Shown here piece after piece: positions 1-12,494 of a stretch of 64,000 nt of DNA (within the stretch, counting starts at the first letter, position 1; the number at the start of each line of letters is the position of its first letter). The notes beneath the pieces were generated by a model. That model made no database searches, had not been told where the DNA came from, and saw only the letters and a program-made list of their open reading frames with translations. The translations under genes and the position numbers were made by a program. The stretch spans positions 36,466,200 to 36,530,199 of the forward strand of contig CM067067.1 of assembly GCA_033980235.1 (NCBI GenBank), given 5' to 3'. The stretch is from Diadema setosum (lineage: Eukaryota; Echinodermata; Echinoidea; Diadematoida; Diadematidae).

Positions 1-6
1 TCATGA

Positions 7-7
7 G

Positions 8-78
<71 letters not shown>

Positions 79-181
79 CGAAAAGATAGATAGTTAGATA
101 GAAAGATGGATTGATAAATAGATAGTCAGGAAGACAGATAGACAGACAGACAGATAAATAGATAGATATATAGATAGATAT

Positions 182-237
<56 letters not shown>

Positions 238-370
238 ATAGGTAGGTAGATAGATAGATGGATAGACAGATAGAAAAATGAATAGGAAGATAGATGATTA
301 GAAAGAAAGATAAATAGATAGAGGGATAGATAGATAGATAGACAGATGGATAGATAGATAAATAGAGAGA
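7..370. repeat. GATA/TAGA tetranucleotide microsatellite
   Basis: A near-continuous (GATA)n array is seen, perfect at about 7-78 and 170-235, with interrupted GACA and GGTA variants between. It ends in GAGAGAGTTGGGG. The open frame across it is a repeat artefact of Tyr-Leu-Ser repeats. Confidence 0.97.
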
Positions 371-806
371 GTTGGGGAGACAAAAAAGATGAAAACAATG
401 AAGACAGGACTCGAGTGATATCATGATAAATGCCATGGCAAATCCTATGACAACAGACTAGAACAGCAATAAGTACTCTGGAAATAACGTCACCAAGCTG
501 CAATACCTATTAAAAAAAAAATGTCAGTTGTTGCTGAATTATTAAACTTTTACTTTTAACAAGCAAAACAACGCAAGATTTGCCAAATCACTATGACGCT
601 ATTACAAAATGGAAGTAAAAAATACTTTGTATGTTAGTGGATATAGTATAATCAATAATGCGGAATGATTTTCGTTTTCAATCTCTACTATATTCACAAA
701 ATACGGACACAAAGTTTTCTCCCTTTCTCTAATCTCTCCCTTACCCCCCCCCCCCCTCTATATCTTTGAATGCATTATAGGGCTCAACATGAACTTTTTT
801 CTTGTT
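371..806. other. Unique AT-rich DNA
   Basis: Nothing recognisable is present except a run of 13 C at 744-756. Confidence 0.6.
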
Positions 807-807
807 T

Positions 808-974
808 GGGCCACTAAAATCTACACATCTGACATTTGGTAGACCGAAAAAGAAATGTATCTGCCCGAAATAACAGGAAAAATAACAATCCATATTGAAT
901 CATAGTTGCCCCATCGGGCCGCCAGCAGATAATCTTGTTGGAAATTGGGTGGCCCGACATCAATTTTAGTGGCC
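808..974. mobile_element. Short inverted-repeat element (MITE-like)
   Basis: GGGCCACTAAAAT at 808-820 is mirrored by ATTTTAGTGGCC at 963-974, giving about 12-bp inverted ends around a GC-richer core with CGGGCC blocks. The size (167 bp) and absence of a coding frame fit a MITE. The family is not identified. Confidence 0.45.
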
Positions 975-1418
975 AAGGGCCACCGGGCCAGCTAATATGT
1001 CGAGGAAGTGAGAAGTGGAAGTGAGTGGACATGTGGACATTATATGATTTGTAGGTTCTATCAATTTCTCATTTCTGTGTAGAAGACACGGCCAAAAGTT
1101 TCACGTCCTTGCGTAAGCACTGAGCACCACCGAGGAGCAGGGACATGTTTTAATACATCAAGCATATGAGGCAAACATAATGATAGTAATACAGTCACAT
1201 CGCGCATTATTTTGTTATCATGCCAAGTTCCACTAACCGATTCCATCGCTGTGTATGAAGCACGTGGTCCAGTAAATCATGAATTAATAAAGTATCAAGT
1301 AGGTTGGAAGTACTCATGTAAAAGGTGAGTCACGGGTGTGAAAATTACTTTGGATGGTTAGCACAATGGTTAGGGATAAAAGTGATATGCGAGTTCATAA
1401 GTTTCCCAGTGTAGGTTT

Positions 1419-1581
1419 CAATAGGGAGCTTTAGATTTTAGACGCGCGGACGTTCAAAGAGAAATAAAAAAAAACACGATCTGAGCGTGCGCAGTAGCCC
1501 GGATCAAGTTACTGCGCACGCTCAGATCATGTTTTTTTCTCTTTGAACGTCCGCGCGTCTAAAATCTAAAGCTCCCTATTG
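1419..1581. mobile_element. 163-bp foldback MITE, CpG-rich
   Basis: The ends CAATAGGGAGC (1419) and CTCCCTATTG (to 1581) begin arms of about 75 bp that are nearly perfect reverse complements, including ACGCGCGGACGTTC and GAGCGTGCGCAGTA, around a loop of roughly 15 bp near 1495-1508. Nearly the whole element folds into one hairpin. No target duplication is obvious. Confidence 0.85.
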
Positions 1582-1613
1582 TTATGCGGTGAACACGTAC
1601 ATCTTGTCTAAGG

Positions 1614-1685
1614 ATGCTGGACAGGATACGAACCAAGAATCTTCTGTTTAAAGAGTCTAAACCTTCAACCACTACACCACAGGGG
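1614..1685 (-). repeat. tRNA-derived SINE head / tRNA pseudogene
   Basis: Read on the minus strand, this has a box A-like GGTGTAGTGGTTGA and, about 35 nt on, a box B-like TGGTTCGTATCC, the spacing of an RNA polymerase III internal promoter. The acceptor stem does not pair well, so it is not called a functional tRNA gene. SINE origin is inference. Confidence 0.55.
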
Positions 1686-1689
1686 ACCC

Positions 1690-3300
1690 ATGAAAATTGT
1701 GAATATGACCATCAGGAACAGATTATGTGGGCATTACTCATGCCCACACCAATCCAGGGACCTGTCTCACGAAAACAGGAACTACATCGAGCCAAACAAT
1801 GGGGCAAAATTCGGACAGATTCAGATCGATCTAGCTGGGAAGGATTCATAAACATCCAAGATTCTAGAACGTGATAAAATTGTAAAGATATTGTTCCCGA
1901 ATGGTTTGATGAAACCGTTCTTAATTTCTGCGGACTGACTGATCCTAAAATTGTTCCTAAGGTCAGATGAATTAGATTTAGGATTGATTTTAAAGCTTTA
2001 ATAGTGAAAGGTTAGAGGTTAGTATAGAAAAATGGTTGACAGGTTGAAGTGTCCCAAAAAGCGCATGCAGAGTGATGATCGTCATCGAGTTTGGATTCAA
2101 TCATCATTAAATGTATTTTGCATTCGGATGACAAGTCTCATGACCAAAAAACTTTCAGAGTTAAAATGAAAAAAAGAGAGCATCACAGCAGTTCAGGTGT
2201 CTGCCAGTGCTGCATGTTCGTCAAACTATCATTACAGCAAAACAAAATTGGAAATAGTCAAAATCGTTTCTGTTTTCTTTGTTTAGATTTATATTCATTC
2301 ATCCTTACACTAGAATATTACGTAATTGGTTGATTCATTCATTACTTGTATCCTTTGTATCGTTTTTTTTTTCAGTTATCAAAACAGAGCAAAATTCAAA
2401 ACATCAACTCATCATTATGGACAGAGATGGAAGTGATTTATCCCCCTCCCCTCTGAATTTAAACTCATTAAAGTTGGTTTCCTGTGGGAACATCACTTGT
2501 TTCAGTGTCCATTTCGGTTTGAATTCATTTCTGCTTTTTTCCATTTAAAAAAATCATACATGAATTAACAGGATATGCATCAGAACAGAATAGCTAGATA
2601 ATAAATTCACAGTCCAGTGTGTGTAATAATCACGAATAAAAATATGATGAAAGCGAAGAAATCGACGAATGCACTTATTTCCAGTTTGAGAGAGTTTGTG
2701 ATTCAAGTTGAGGAGTCAGGTATTTTCCAACGAAAATTAACGTAGCGTTGATTCCAGCTTCTGTTCCATCTTTTTTGACAACCATGAACCTTTAGCTTGA
2801 CACAAATCCATACTTGACCACTTTCCTCTTAACCTACATGTCGCCCTTCCGAGTATGTGTTTTTCTTCTTCTTTTTTCGCAGAACGCTGGTGTAGACCGT
2901 TCGTCATTAATCACATCAATTTCCTTATGCTTGGCGGAGTGAGCCACTCTCCCTGCGATGCGCAGGTCCCATAACCAGGCGGATCAATTTTCAAAATGTT
3001 TGTCCTCTGGGAGTTTCCGTTTTCGATAATGACACCCAAGGCGCCCATTTATTTCGTTTTATTTCATTACACGAATTGGAAGTATACATTGAATTGCACG
3101 CACAATTTGATCCACTGCGCTGAAATTTGTCTCCCAGCGGTTAACAAAAAAAAAAAAAAACCAACCCATCAACAACAACAACAACAACATTCAGACAAGG
3201 ATAAACTATGAAAAGAAAAGAAATATTAACTATAACTTTGGAAATAGAATGCCGACACGAAGTATTGAGAGATATAATATTCTAAAAAGAACTTTTCCCC
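1690..3300. other. Unique AT-rich DNA, no gene seen
   Basis: No feature is supportable apart from an A-rich tract with a (CAA)n run at about 3145-3190. Confidence 0.5.
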
Positions 3301-3309
3301 CCGCTTCCT

Positions 3310-3620
3310 TTTTTCCCCCCTCAATTCAGTATTTTGACGCCTTGATTGATTTGCTGCGTGAAGTCGTATTAATCTACTGCATCCATATCGGCAGGTTAAT
3401 GAGTATTATGTCATCAGTTGCTAGGAGAATAATGGTGATGGCGAAAGGCGGAAGGTTGGCGATAGCTCAAGCAGTTAATTATATCGCAGAACATGAGCGG
3501 GGTATGGACCATTGTGTCGTAGCTATACGCCACCGCGTCGTTGAGCGTGTGACGCGGCTCCGACCTGCAGAGTAGCCCCGCTCCGCTGGCGTCGAGCTTT
3601 GAACGTGTGGTGGCGTTTTC
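3310..3620. promoter_or_regulatory. Candidate conserved non-coding element
   Basis: A low-repeat block with GC near 50%, bordered by C/T-rich and A-rich simple sequence, contains TTGATTGATTTG, CGTATTAATC and GCAGGTTAATGAG motifs typical of homeodomain/TALE binding. Frames are open on both strands for about 100 codons but resemble no family known to me, and the plus-strand frame has no splice context. Confidence 0.25.
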
Positions 3621-3639
3621 CCTTACTGATTTACATTGC

Positions 3640-5130
3640 ATCGTGCCAAAAAAAAAAGAGAAAAAAAAAAAGAAATACATACAGTTACATGGAATGTGTT
3701 TTTCTTTTCGTGTTAGTAGAATCGTAACGAGAAAACCTATAATATTTCATCACGATGTTCAATAGGCTATAAGCCTGCGTTTTGAGGAACATTAAGTGAA
3801 TATCATGCAAATGCCCCTCCATGTTAAAACATGACAACGTTATTCATCGCAGTGAGAAAAAAATTAATCCCCCCCCCAAAAAAAATGCTTATGATGATAT
3901 AACTAACATAACATCATCTGTCAAACACTTTCGAGTATAAACAAGAGCTAATAGGAAAGTACACTATAAAAACAGCAACATCAAACGTTTAGCTTTAAGT
4001 GGCGAACGCATTAATATTAATTGTTGCATATGCTATTATGCGTGCAAATTTTGATTGCGAAATCAAGAGAGCAATATATGAAATAGGTTTGAAATAATAG
4101 CGTGTATTACTGCGGGACAGAAATTTATTTCTAAGTAAGTGATGCAGTCAGTAGTCTATATATCAAATGAAAAGTTTGAAGAAAAGTGCAAGTGTATAGC
4201 AACTGTATCATAAAATCAATGAAAGTGAAATTCTCGTCACGCTAACTGGAAAAAAAAAAGAATCAAAGATGCATTGTGATTGTGGCATTCCAACAATACT
4301 GTTCAAAAGAAAAAAGACAAAACCAAGTGAAAAGTGCGAGAGGGAGATTGTTTAACTGACAAAATTCCTGTACTGATGCTATATTCGTCATCCGAAGAAA
4401 TTGGAGAATAGATTGGTCTGGCTCGGAAATCGTGAGATGGCAAGAAGGGAAACGCACTTTTTTGCGTCGATTGGGAGGAACTATGATGAATTAACGAATA
4501 GATTGCTCCTCTGGCCCAACATACATTCTAACCCCCTTTTCAGCTGTCTTGCATCGGGTATGTCTTGTGATGGAGGCTTCGTTTTTCTCTTTCCGTCAAG
4601 TAACCTTTTATTCTACTCCCTGGTTGTCTGATTTAGTGGCAAAGGGCGGCTCTCCACATGGAACACGAGAATTTGATTTTTAGATAAGTATAACAAGAAA
4701 GAGGACGTGTGCGATACACTCACACACACACACGGAAAAAAAAACGTTTATTATGCATATACGTATGATATATCTCACATGTTTGATTTCCGATTTTTAT
4801 TTAAAAATGAAATGCAAGATGATGATTAAACCACACTAACATGAACGACATTGAGGACATAGACGGGTGGCGGCCATTGCGTCTAATCTTCATCGTTGAA
4901 TTGTAAGTAGAGACACCACAAATTTACAGTACAGAAGCCACAAATTTCCATGTCTTTTGAGCACTTCAGAAGTATATAATTTCAAAAGTATTGTGTACAT
5001 AATGTATGCATGTGTGTGCGTATGTATGTATGTGTGTATGTACGTATGTATGTATTAATGTAAGTTAATGAATGTGTCGGAGGAAGTATCATGAAATATT
5101 TGTTTCATGTGGCTGCTATTAAAGAAGTGG
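3640..5130. other. Unique AT-rich DNA with short simple repeats
   Basis: A-rich tracts occur at 3648-3674 and 4250-4262, short CA at 4721-4733, and a (TGTA)n-like run at about 5005-5055. No coding or RNA signal was found. Confidence 0.5.
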
Positions 5131-5134
5131 ATGC

Positions 5135-5279
5135 TTAAAGGCAGCCAAGGTCTTCACGTTCCCCTTCCTATAAGGACGTAGACGCGCTGAGAATAACGAG
5201 CCTTGCCTAAGGGGACTTGATCCAGGAACCTATAAAGATTGATAGTCCGCGGTGTCATCCACTGAACCAAAGCAGCTAA
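5135..5279 (-). repeat. tRNA-derived SINE
   Basis: On the minus strand the head (about 5279-5211) has box A-like TTTGGTTCAGTGGATGA and box B-like GGATCAAGTCC at tRNA spacing. It is followed by a unique tail that includes ACGTCCTTATAGGAAGGGG. Head plus tail is the layout of a SINE rather than a tRNA gene. Confidence 0.6.
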
Positions 5280-5300
5280 CAATCAAGGCGTGGGGTGGGG

Positions 5301-6840
5301 GGGGGGGGGGGTCTTCCCTAATTATTAGCACATTGGAGAGCTAAATTCAAAAGAAAAAGTTCAAATGTAAACGTATCATGGAATTTATTGATTATACCGG
5401 ACTGTGACTGCACCAATTTGGAAGACAAACTTGATTTATGTATAAATCATGTTGGAAGAAAAATAAATCAAAGAAACAAACAAAAGATGTAAAACATATA
5501 AAACTACAATAAGTGCAATAACAACAATAGCGAAGATGTCGTAAATTCATTATTCATGTTATTGCAAAATTCTGATCAGTGCTGATCATACGTAGTTCTG
5601 GTCGACTGAACAATCAAGTCTAGTAATGACAGTGTATATAACACATTTATATGAAATTATAATAAATATAATGGGGGCAGCAAGATGAACTCTTGTATGA
5701 CGTGAAGGTGCTAAATCAGTTAAATGCGCAGGAATGTTGGATGCTCGACCAACAATGAGGTAGTCTAAACTTCATAAGACAAGTTTTTGTTATGAAATCT
5801 GTCACCATTATGGACCAACAGCTTTGGCATTCAAGGAAGATGATAGAAAAAGAATAAACGACCTCCCCTTTTGATCGTTCAGACTAGTAAAAGCTGTACT
5901 TTATACTTGCCATTATGTGTGGAGTTCAATCACTGGACCACTTATAGAGAATAATTGGTGGGCTGCACGTGCAGAGGGAGAGGTAGCATTTTTTCAATCA
6001 CATAACAAGATTTTTGTTTTTGTTATGTGCATGATTTACTTGTAAAATATTGTTGAAAGACAAACGAAACAAACAAAACAAGAAAGATCCCATGTTCTTC
6101 TGTCAACTCGCTTCTTTTTTTTTTAATGAAGGTCAAAGATATTCTACTAGGTAGCTGTACACATGTGGTTAATTTTAGTATCGCCACCATCAATATCATC
6201 GTTATTATCATCATTTCTATCAGTATTGCCCTGTTAACGTCATAATCATAATTTACCATATTATTCTATTAGTATTTACGCGCTAGAATATAGGGGGCCT
6301 TCAACCCAATGCGTTATACATGTTCAATTCTCTTTCCCCATTCTGCTAAACATAACGTATATATAATATATTATGCTCCAACCCTGTCCTGTTCCCCCCC
6401 CCCCCCCTCCCTGGAGGTCTTATGGACTGCCACGTGTTCAAGCAACAGCTTATAGTGGCAGTCCTTCTGCATGTTTTTTTTTTTTTTTTTTTAATCAACT
6501 ATTTGCCTATGTGGTAATGTGATATAAGTTTTTCTAATTTAATTTATGTATACGATACATTTATTTACTTTCTTCGAATCATGTTCATTGTATATGGACG
6601 CTTTCTTCTATATTACTAAAAATAAATTTGATTTATGTATGATGTTATGTTGAAAAAATGAATATCAGACATACAAACAAACAAATATCATTATCACTTA
6701 GCATCCACATTAAGAGATGCAACTATTAACAAATATGAAAGTCATGATTACGATTCGTGAAGTTTGGAGGGAAACGCATATGATATGAATATAGATATAA
6801 ATCTAATACAGATATAGATAAGATAGTTTTAGTGTGGTGC
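5301..6840. other. Unique AT-rich DNA
   Basis: It contains a G-run at about 5297-5311, a C-run at about 6394-6407, a T-run at about 6474-6492, and a hairpin with 10-bp arms GGACTGCCAC (6424-6433) and GTGGCAGTCC (6455-6464). No gene was found. Confidence 0.5.
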
Positions 6841-6867
6841 GTTTCCGTATACAGATTTTATTAAAAT

Positions 6868-6968
6868 GATGATAACGATAACAATAATTATCATCAGCAT
6901 TATCATTACCATTATTATCATTATTACTATAATTATCATTATCATCATTAATATCACAATCATTATTT
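6868..6968. repeat. Degenerate ATT/ATC trinucleotide tract
   Basis: Interspersed TCATTATTA and TTATCA units form an impure simple repeat. Confidence 0.7.
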
Positions 6969-6969
6969 T

Positions 6970-8235
6970 TTTGAAACATGGATGCCGTTGAGGTTAGATA
7001 TGCATGTTACTTTGATACAGACCACGCCATCTTGTGTGCCACATTAAATAACTGTTCATAGGTTTGTGTGTGAACTTTGTGCAAATTTGACTCACTGACA
7101 CAGGAAGGGTTAACGCAGTGTATAATTTTGCCGGAATGATGGCTATTGTATTATAGCAAAAATCCAAATTTCGCTTTAGCGCAGATTCCTGCAGAGTGGG
7201 TATAAGAAATAAGATTTCAAAGACTAACATTAATATCAGGACTTATAAAGCGGAAACGGGGTAGTGGCGCACCGCATGATTATACTGACACAAAATTTGC
7301 TGAACGAAATACTTGATTTCTGGTATAAAGGGTGTCACCTTTAACCCGAAAAGCATCGCTACCATACTATGAATAAGTATTCAGATTAGAGTTAAGTTGC
7401 ATAATATCATAATTGCTAAAATTTTGCACATTGTCATCCTTGTATAGTTCACATTAAACTTGTCATATTCACATTTTCAATTCACTGTGAAATAATAATC
7501 AGCTATACAGCAAACCTTTCCAGCGATACCTTGTTGTTACATTACAGGGATTATTTTTTGAAGTCATGATGAAACACGTTACATATTTTAACTATTTTTA
7601 GCAGCTTTAAATGTCAATATCTCAAACATAAATGGAGTTAAGTCGTTTTACGATCGAACTCATCAAATTTTGTTAAATAGAAAAACTTACATTAGACTTC
7701 ATCAATTTTATAGGACATGGCAAGATTTTAGTTGAAATGAGAAAACGCACTTTAAATAGATATTATGTATTACTCCAGAGTGAGATGTGATATATAAGAC
7801 TTCCTCTGATAATAATTTTCCCGCCTAATTACTCTCATGCAGAACACAAACTGCATGTGATGTACCTCTACCTGCTAGAGAATTTTTATTATGGACATCT
7901 CTACCCTGCTAACAGTTACGTAGCTCAGATGCCAGCAACGTTTTCATTTCAACAAACCATATGATCTGGCCCATAAATCATGCTCATATAAACACTTGAA
8001 TTCATATCGAAGCGCCACATTCACAAGATTGCTGTGCATATGAAAAAAAAAAAGAATAGATAGATAAATCAAAATGTCCGCCAAAAATACTCTCTTCAGT
8101 AACACCCTGGAGCATCTGAACATGAATGTGAATTCACGCGTTCGACAAAATTATGTTTATATAATCAAAATCGTTTTGAATTATGTCATGGTTACCAAAC
8201 ACATGCACATAAGAAACTTCGTAACCCATACAGAT
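6970..8235. other. Unique AT-rich DNA
   Basis: No coding frame, RNA motif or inverted repeat was recognised beyond an A-run at 8042-8054. Confidence 0.5.
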
Positions 8236-8239
8236 TTTG

Positions 8240-8487
8240 ACTATTCTCTCTTACTAGCATTACTTTCATTATTACCATTATCGTTATTATTCTTTTTCTT
8301 CTCCTCTTCTTCATGTTATTATCATTATTGTTATCATCATCTTCATTAATACTATTATTACTACCCAATGTCTATTATTAGTATTATAATAATCCTTTAT
8401 CATTATTATCATCTTTATTATAACTATGATTACTACTGCTACTACTACTACTATTACTACTATATACTACTGCTACTACTTCTTCTA

Positions 8488-8525
<38 letters not shown>

Positions 8526-8592
8526 ATAATAATAATAATAATAACAATAATAATAATAATAATAATAATAATAGTAATAATAATAATAATAT
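8240..8592. repeat. TTA/TAC/AAT trinucleotide microsatellite cluster
   Basis: Impure TTATTA gives way to (CTA)n at about 8430-8525 and then (AAT)n at 8524-8590, a switching trinucleotide array of about 350 bp. Confidence 0.95.
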
Positions 8593-8594
8593 TG

Positions 8595-9540
8595 CCTATT
8601 ACTAGCCACTATATTTGAGAAGTATAATATTGGTATTGATTTCATTCTGTTTCTCTTTCTTCTGTTTCTATATAGTGTTCACATTATCTGACAAGTGAAA
8701 ATATAACTTCTTCCTGTACGGAACAATGTGACCTTTTGCAGTCATTGCTATTCAAATAATTCGTCAGTGACCACACGTATGTTAGCATCACGAACGACAA
8801 CCATGTCGCTCAGTTCCAAACGCATGTTTTTAAGTACTTTATCTATGTACAATTACTTACATTTTTTTTTAATATCAGTATGATCTCTGAGAGGCTTGCA
8901 TAAAGAAATTACTTTTTTCTTTAAATAATAATCACCATTAAGATTTCTTCACCCCCGAAGATTTTGGAATTTTTATAACTATGGGAAGGTCAAGATTCGT
9001 TTCAGTATGTCTGCAGGGTGACTTTTTTTTTTGTGACGGTTTGTCTGATCCATTGTGTCATTTGAATCATCTAGATTTGGTTACGCGATTCTCCCTCCTC
9101 TGATTGGATGCTTGATTGTTTAATTAAATCTTGAAACGGTTTGCCCGGGATTTCTGATTCTCTAGATTCGTTTAATCATGTACACTCTTGAATCTATACA
9201 AGTAAGCAAAAGTGTACCTCTACAACTTCAGAACAACTTAAGGGTATCTTTGTTTTCTTTTAGTTTTATTTGAAGTTCCGATATTTTGTCCTTTTCAAGC
9301 ATAATTAAGTTCAAAATATGATTCCCTTGCTCTCGATAAATGCATCGGAAAATATCAACAGAGATATGTGGATCAACGACAACAGTTATATGACAATAAT
9401 GCGGTTACTTTACAGGAGTCTGGATTACAATACTTTGATAGTCTTTTGTTTTAGGATTAACGAGAAGAGAAAGGGGGTATTTACGCGCAGTTTACGTTAT
9501 AATGTAAGGAATTGATGTTAATACGAGTCGAATGACAGAA
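8595..9540. other. Unique AT-rich DNA
   Basis: No gene or repeat was recognised. A T-run lies at about 9024-9033. Confidence 0.5.
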
Positions 9541-9720
9541 AAGTACTGAAGTTTTCACTGAACTGAATGAATAGCCTTATTTGCCTATTCATTCGTGCGC
9601 GGTGGGTGACTAGCAGAGCGAATCATTTCATCTCTCTGGGACTTCATGCGGCGCGGATTTTGAAAACGTGAATGACCCACTTTTCGCCTATCGATACCAA
9701 TGGCACGGAACCTACTTAGA
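9541..9720. promoter_or_regulatory. Candidate conserved non-coding element with hairpin
   Basis: A GC-richer low-repeat block contains a 10-bp-arm hairpin, GAATGAATAG (9565-9574) with CTATTCATTC (9585-9594), followed by GGGTGACTAGCAG and CTATCGATACC. No coding frame is supported. Confidence 0.25.
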
Positions 9721-9754
9721 CTTGTAGTTTATGTGCATATACTATTAATATAAA

Positions 9755-9759
<5 letters not shown>

Positions 9760-9807
<48 letters not shown>
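9760..9807. repeat. (TA)n microsatellite
   Basis: A dinucleotide run of about 48 bp with one TTTA interruption. Confidence 0.97.
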
Positions 9808-9809
9808 GA

Positions 9810-10640
9810 CAAGTCTGATCGAAAAACTGGTTGAGCGCCATTTTCTATAACATGTAAAGTAATTCCACCATCAGACAGAGCAAAATTAAGCCATTCCAAC
9901 GATAGCTCACTTGTTGCATAACAAGAAATATTCTTGAAGTTATGATTAACAAATATATCATATTTTCTTCTTATTTCCTTTGTTTTTGCCAGGTTTAAAA
10001 GCAAAATTAAAATATTGCAAATTGACATGAAGGGAGTTAACCCGTTTTGGGATGTATCTCTTCATAACATAAATCAAATGAGTACAATACATATAGTAGG
10101 GCCTATCTACCGCTCTTTTCTACCCGCAAAATGTAATCATTCAACACAGTATGGACAAGAGCAATGGAACGGATAACGTCTGTTTTCGGTAGAGCATACT
10201 TTTGTAAAGCAACATATCGCTTCTCTGCTTTATCAAAGTGGTGCCGGGCCAGTTGAAAGGGGAGGGAAAAAATCAATTATCATGTAATCAACAGCTTGTC
10301 GGCGGGTAATAGTTCTCACTTTCACGGTTGCCGGGTGGCGGGGCCAAATATGTTTTCCACGCGCTACCAGTAGACCATAGAATTCAGCCTTAAGAAAAAA
10401 CACGTGCAAATACAACTCAAGCGCATATCATTACACCCCCCCCCCCTCCCCAACAGTCAAACTTTTCTTACGAAAATTAATGGATCACCATGGCAACAAA
10501 CAAATGACTTTCTAGGCATTGATTCGGAGAAATATACCGTTCCAAAAAACGTGAGAAGTCAGTTGGAGAATGACTGGGGAGGATTACGAAGCACACGATT
10601 ATAAAGATATTTTGGGTGATGATAAACGTAAGTACCGATG
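9810..10640. other. Unique DNA
   Basis: Mixed composition with a C-run at about 10436-10446. No gene is supportable; the frames here have no recognisable domain. Confidence 0.45.
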
Positions 10641-10659
10641 ATGATCTTAATCATTCTGT

Positions 10660-10926
10660 GCAGCCAGATTCTTCAGGATCCCTTTTTATCGAAACTTATA
10701 ATTAATTGTGAGTCCCAGAAATCAATCATAATTCCCCCAAATCATGAGTAAGTCCATAAATCAATCATAACTTTACAATCAATTATAAGTCCGTATCATC
10801 AACAGACATTAAAGGTCTCTTCATAAAGCGGAGACTGGAGTTGATCGAACGTTATTTATAATCGATTTTAAGTGGGTCAGAATTATGCTTGACTTCTGGA
10901 TCAGTTATAACGATAAAACAGGGCCC
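10660..10926. mobile_element. Possible degenerate relative of the GGGCCCTGTTTTAT MITE
   Basis: The right end CGATAAAACAGGGCCCC (10911-10927) matches the terminus of the intact small MITE at 56494-56612. The left end, near AGGATCCCTTTTTATCG (about 10677), is only a weak match. The interior contains repeated AATCAATCATAA and TAATCAATTATAAGT units. Confidence 0.35.
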
Positions 10927-10929
10927 CTG

Positions 10930-11268
10930 TATGAAAATAATGGTAAAAGTGCACGCAAAACAATAACCGATGATACAAAAAAAAAATCAATCAGCAAATT
11001 CACAGGGATTATGTTAATTGATCATCAATAATACACACCTCTAAGATTCCCTTATGCGCCCCACCCCGAAAAAAAAAGCCTACACAAGTATTCCCTTTCC
11101 AATTTATCATACCAATAATATACACTGAACGAACACAGACAAACTTCAAGACAGTACAAATCAATCTGTTCAAATATTCATTTCACCAGTTACCGATATT
11201 CAATGAGATATCATAAGTACATCACTACAATGAATATTTGTTTTCATATTCGTCTTATAAAAATATGT

Positions 11269-11270
<2 letters not shown>
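10930..11270. other. Unique AT-rich DNA
   Basis: Nothing recognisable beyond A-runs. Confidence 0.5.

Positions 11271-11320
<50 letters not shown>
11271..11320. repeat. (TA)n microsatellite
   Basis: An uninterrupted TA run with ACATATAT flanks. Confidence 0.97.
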
Positions 11321-11323
<3 letters not shown>

Positions 11324-11433
11324 TTCCTACCTGACCTCGCAAATGAAATGAACACTCAGATCTACAAACACTTACTTAAATAATTCTTGTACTTTGTCGC
11401 AAACCATCGTAGATTCCGGGCGGGCTTTACCGT

Positions 11434-11640
11434 TAGAAAAAAAAAAAAAAAAAAAAGAGAGAGAACATATCCGACACACACGAAATTTAAGTAATGTTGA
11501 TGAGCACAAATAGCCAGATGTGCCTAACGAATTGCATGTTACCTCTGTCTGTCTTTCCCGCTCTCTCCTCTCTCTCTCTTTCCCTCTCTCGAACTCCCTC
11601 TCTCTCTCTTTCTCGCACTCTCTTGTTTTCTGTTCTTGTT
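11434..11640. repeat. A-run followed by CT-rich low complexity
   Basis: An A20-like run with AGAGAG begins at 11438. A polypyrimidine CTCTC tract spans about 11540-11625. Confidence 0.85.
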
Positions 11641-12061
11641 CTACTTCTATGTGTTCGGCATGCTTACTGAATTAGCGAAAGTGGTTACATTTAGACATGA
11701 CAACTAGACTCTGCGTCACTTTGGGGGTATCTGCATAAAATGTTGCTCGGGGAAGATTTACGCCCTTGGTGAAAAAGACGATTGCCCGTCAGTGCCCTAT
11801 GATTGCCTACACGGGAGGCGGAACTAGAAGTCAAATGTATACAATTTGTGGAACTAGTACTAATGGCAATACCGCCTAAACATTACTAATACTTGATCGA
11901 AGATGTTAAAAAGAAAATTTGTTTTCCACTCGTGGTAGATTACTCATCCCCCAGTTTTCTCCTCGAGATGAACATTCCCTTTTACAGAAATTAATACATT
12001 CGCGGCACTTCTGACAATCACAACACACATATGCACACACACACACTAGTATGCATTTTAT

Positions 12062-12063
<2 letters not shown>

Positions 12064-12109
<46 letters not shown>
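12064..12109. repeat. (TA)n microsatellite
   Basis: A dinucleotide run preceded by a short (CA)n at about 12032-12047. Confidence 0.96.
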
Positions 12110-12112
<3 letters not shown>

Positions 12113-12494
12113 AACTACAAAAAGGAAAATTGAAAATATAGATACAATGAATGTATTTAAAAAGTAAATCATATAGTACAAATGCATATGGAAAGATAGA
12201 TAGATGGATATGGTCATGACAACTACCAATCTATCAAAATAAAATCTGAAATTAGTACACCTAGTACACCTAGACTTTTCAGAGGGTCCCCAATTTTTGT
12301 ACACTCGGTTGCAAGCATTCCTACAGATACGGGGTACCTAAAATATATACAGGCAATATTCAGTTTCTTTTTCTTTTAATGCAGAAAGAGGAATACGATC
12401 TAAGAATTTCTTTTTCATCCAACATTTCTTGAACGATAATATTCTAACCTAACACTGTCTACAAAATGGAGCACAAAGCAGTTGATAATGGTGA

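Noticed and set aside
126..503. 125-codon Tyr/Leu/Ser-rich frame
   Set aside because: It is generated by the GATA microsatellite.
1351..1418. Plus-strand tRNA-like box A (TTAGCACAATGGTTAG)
   Set aside because: There is no convincing box B before the MITE begins, so it is not annotated as a separate SINE.
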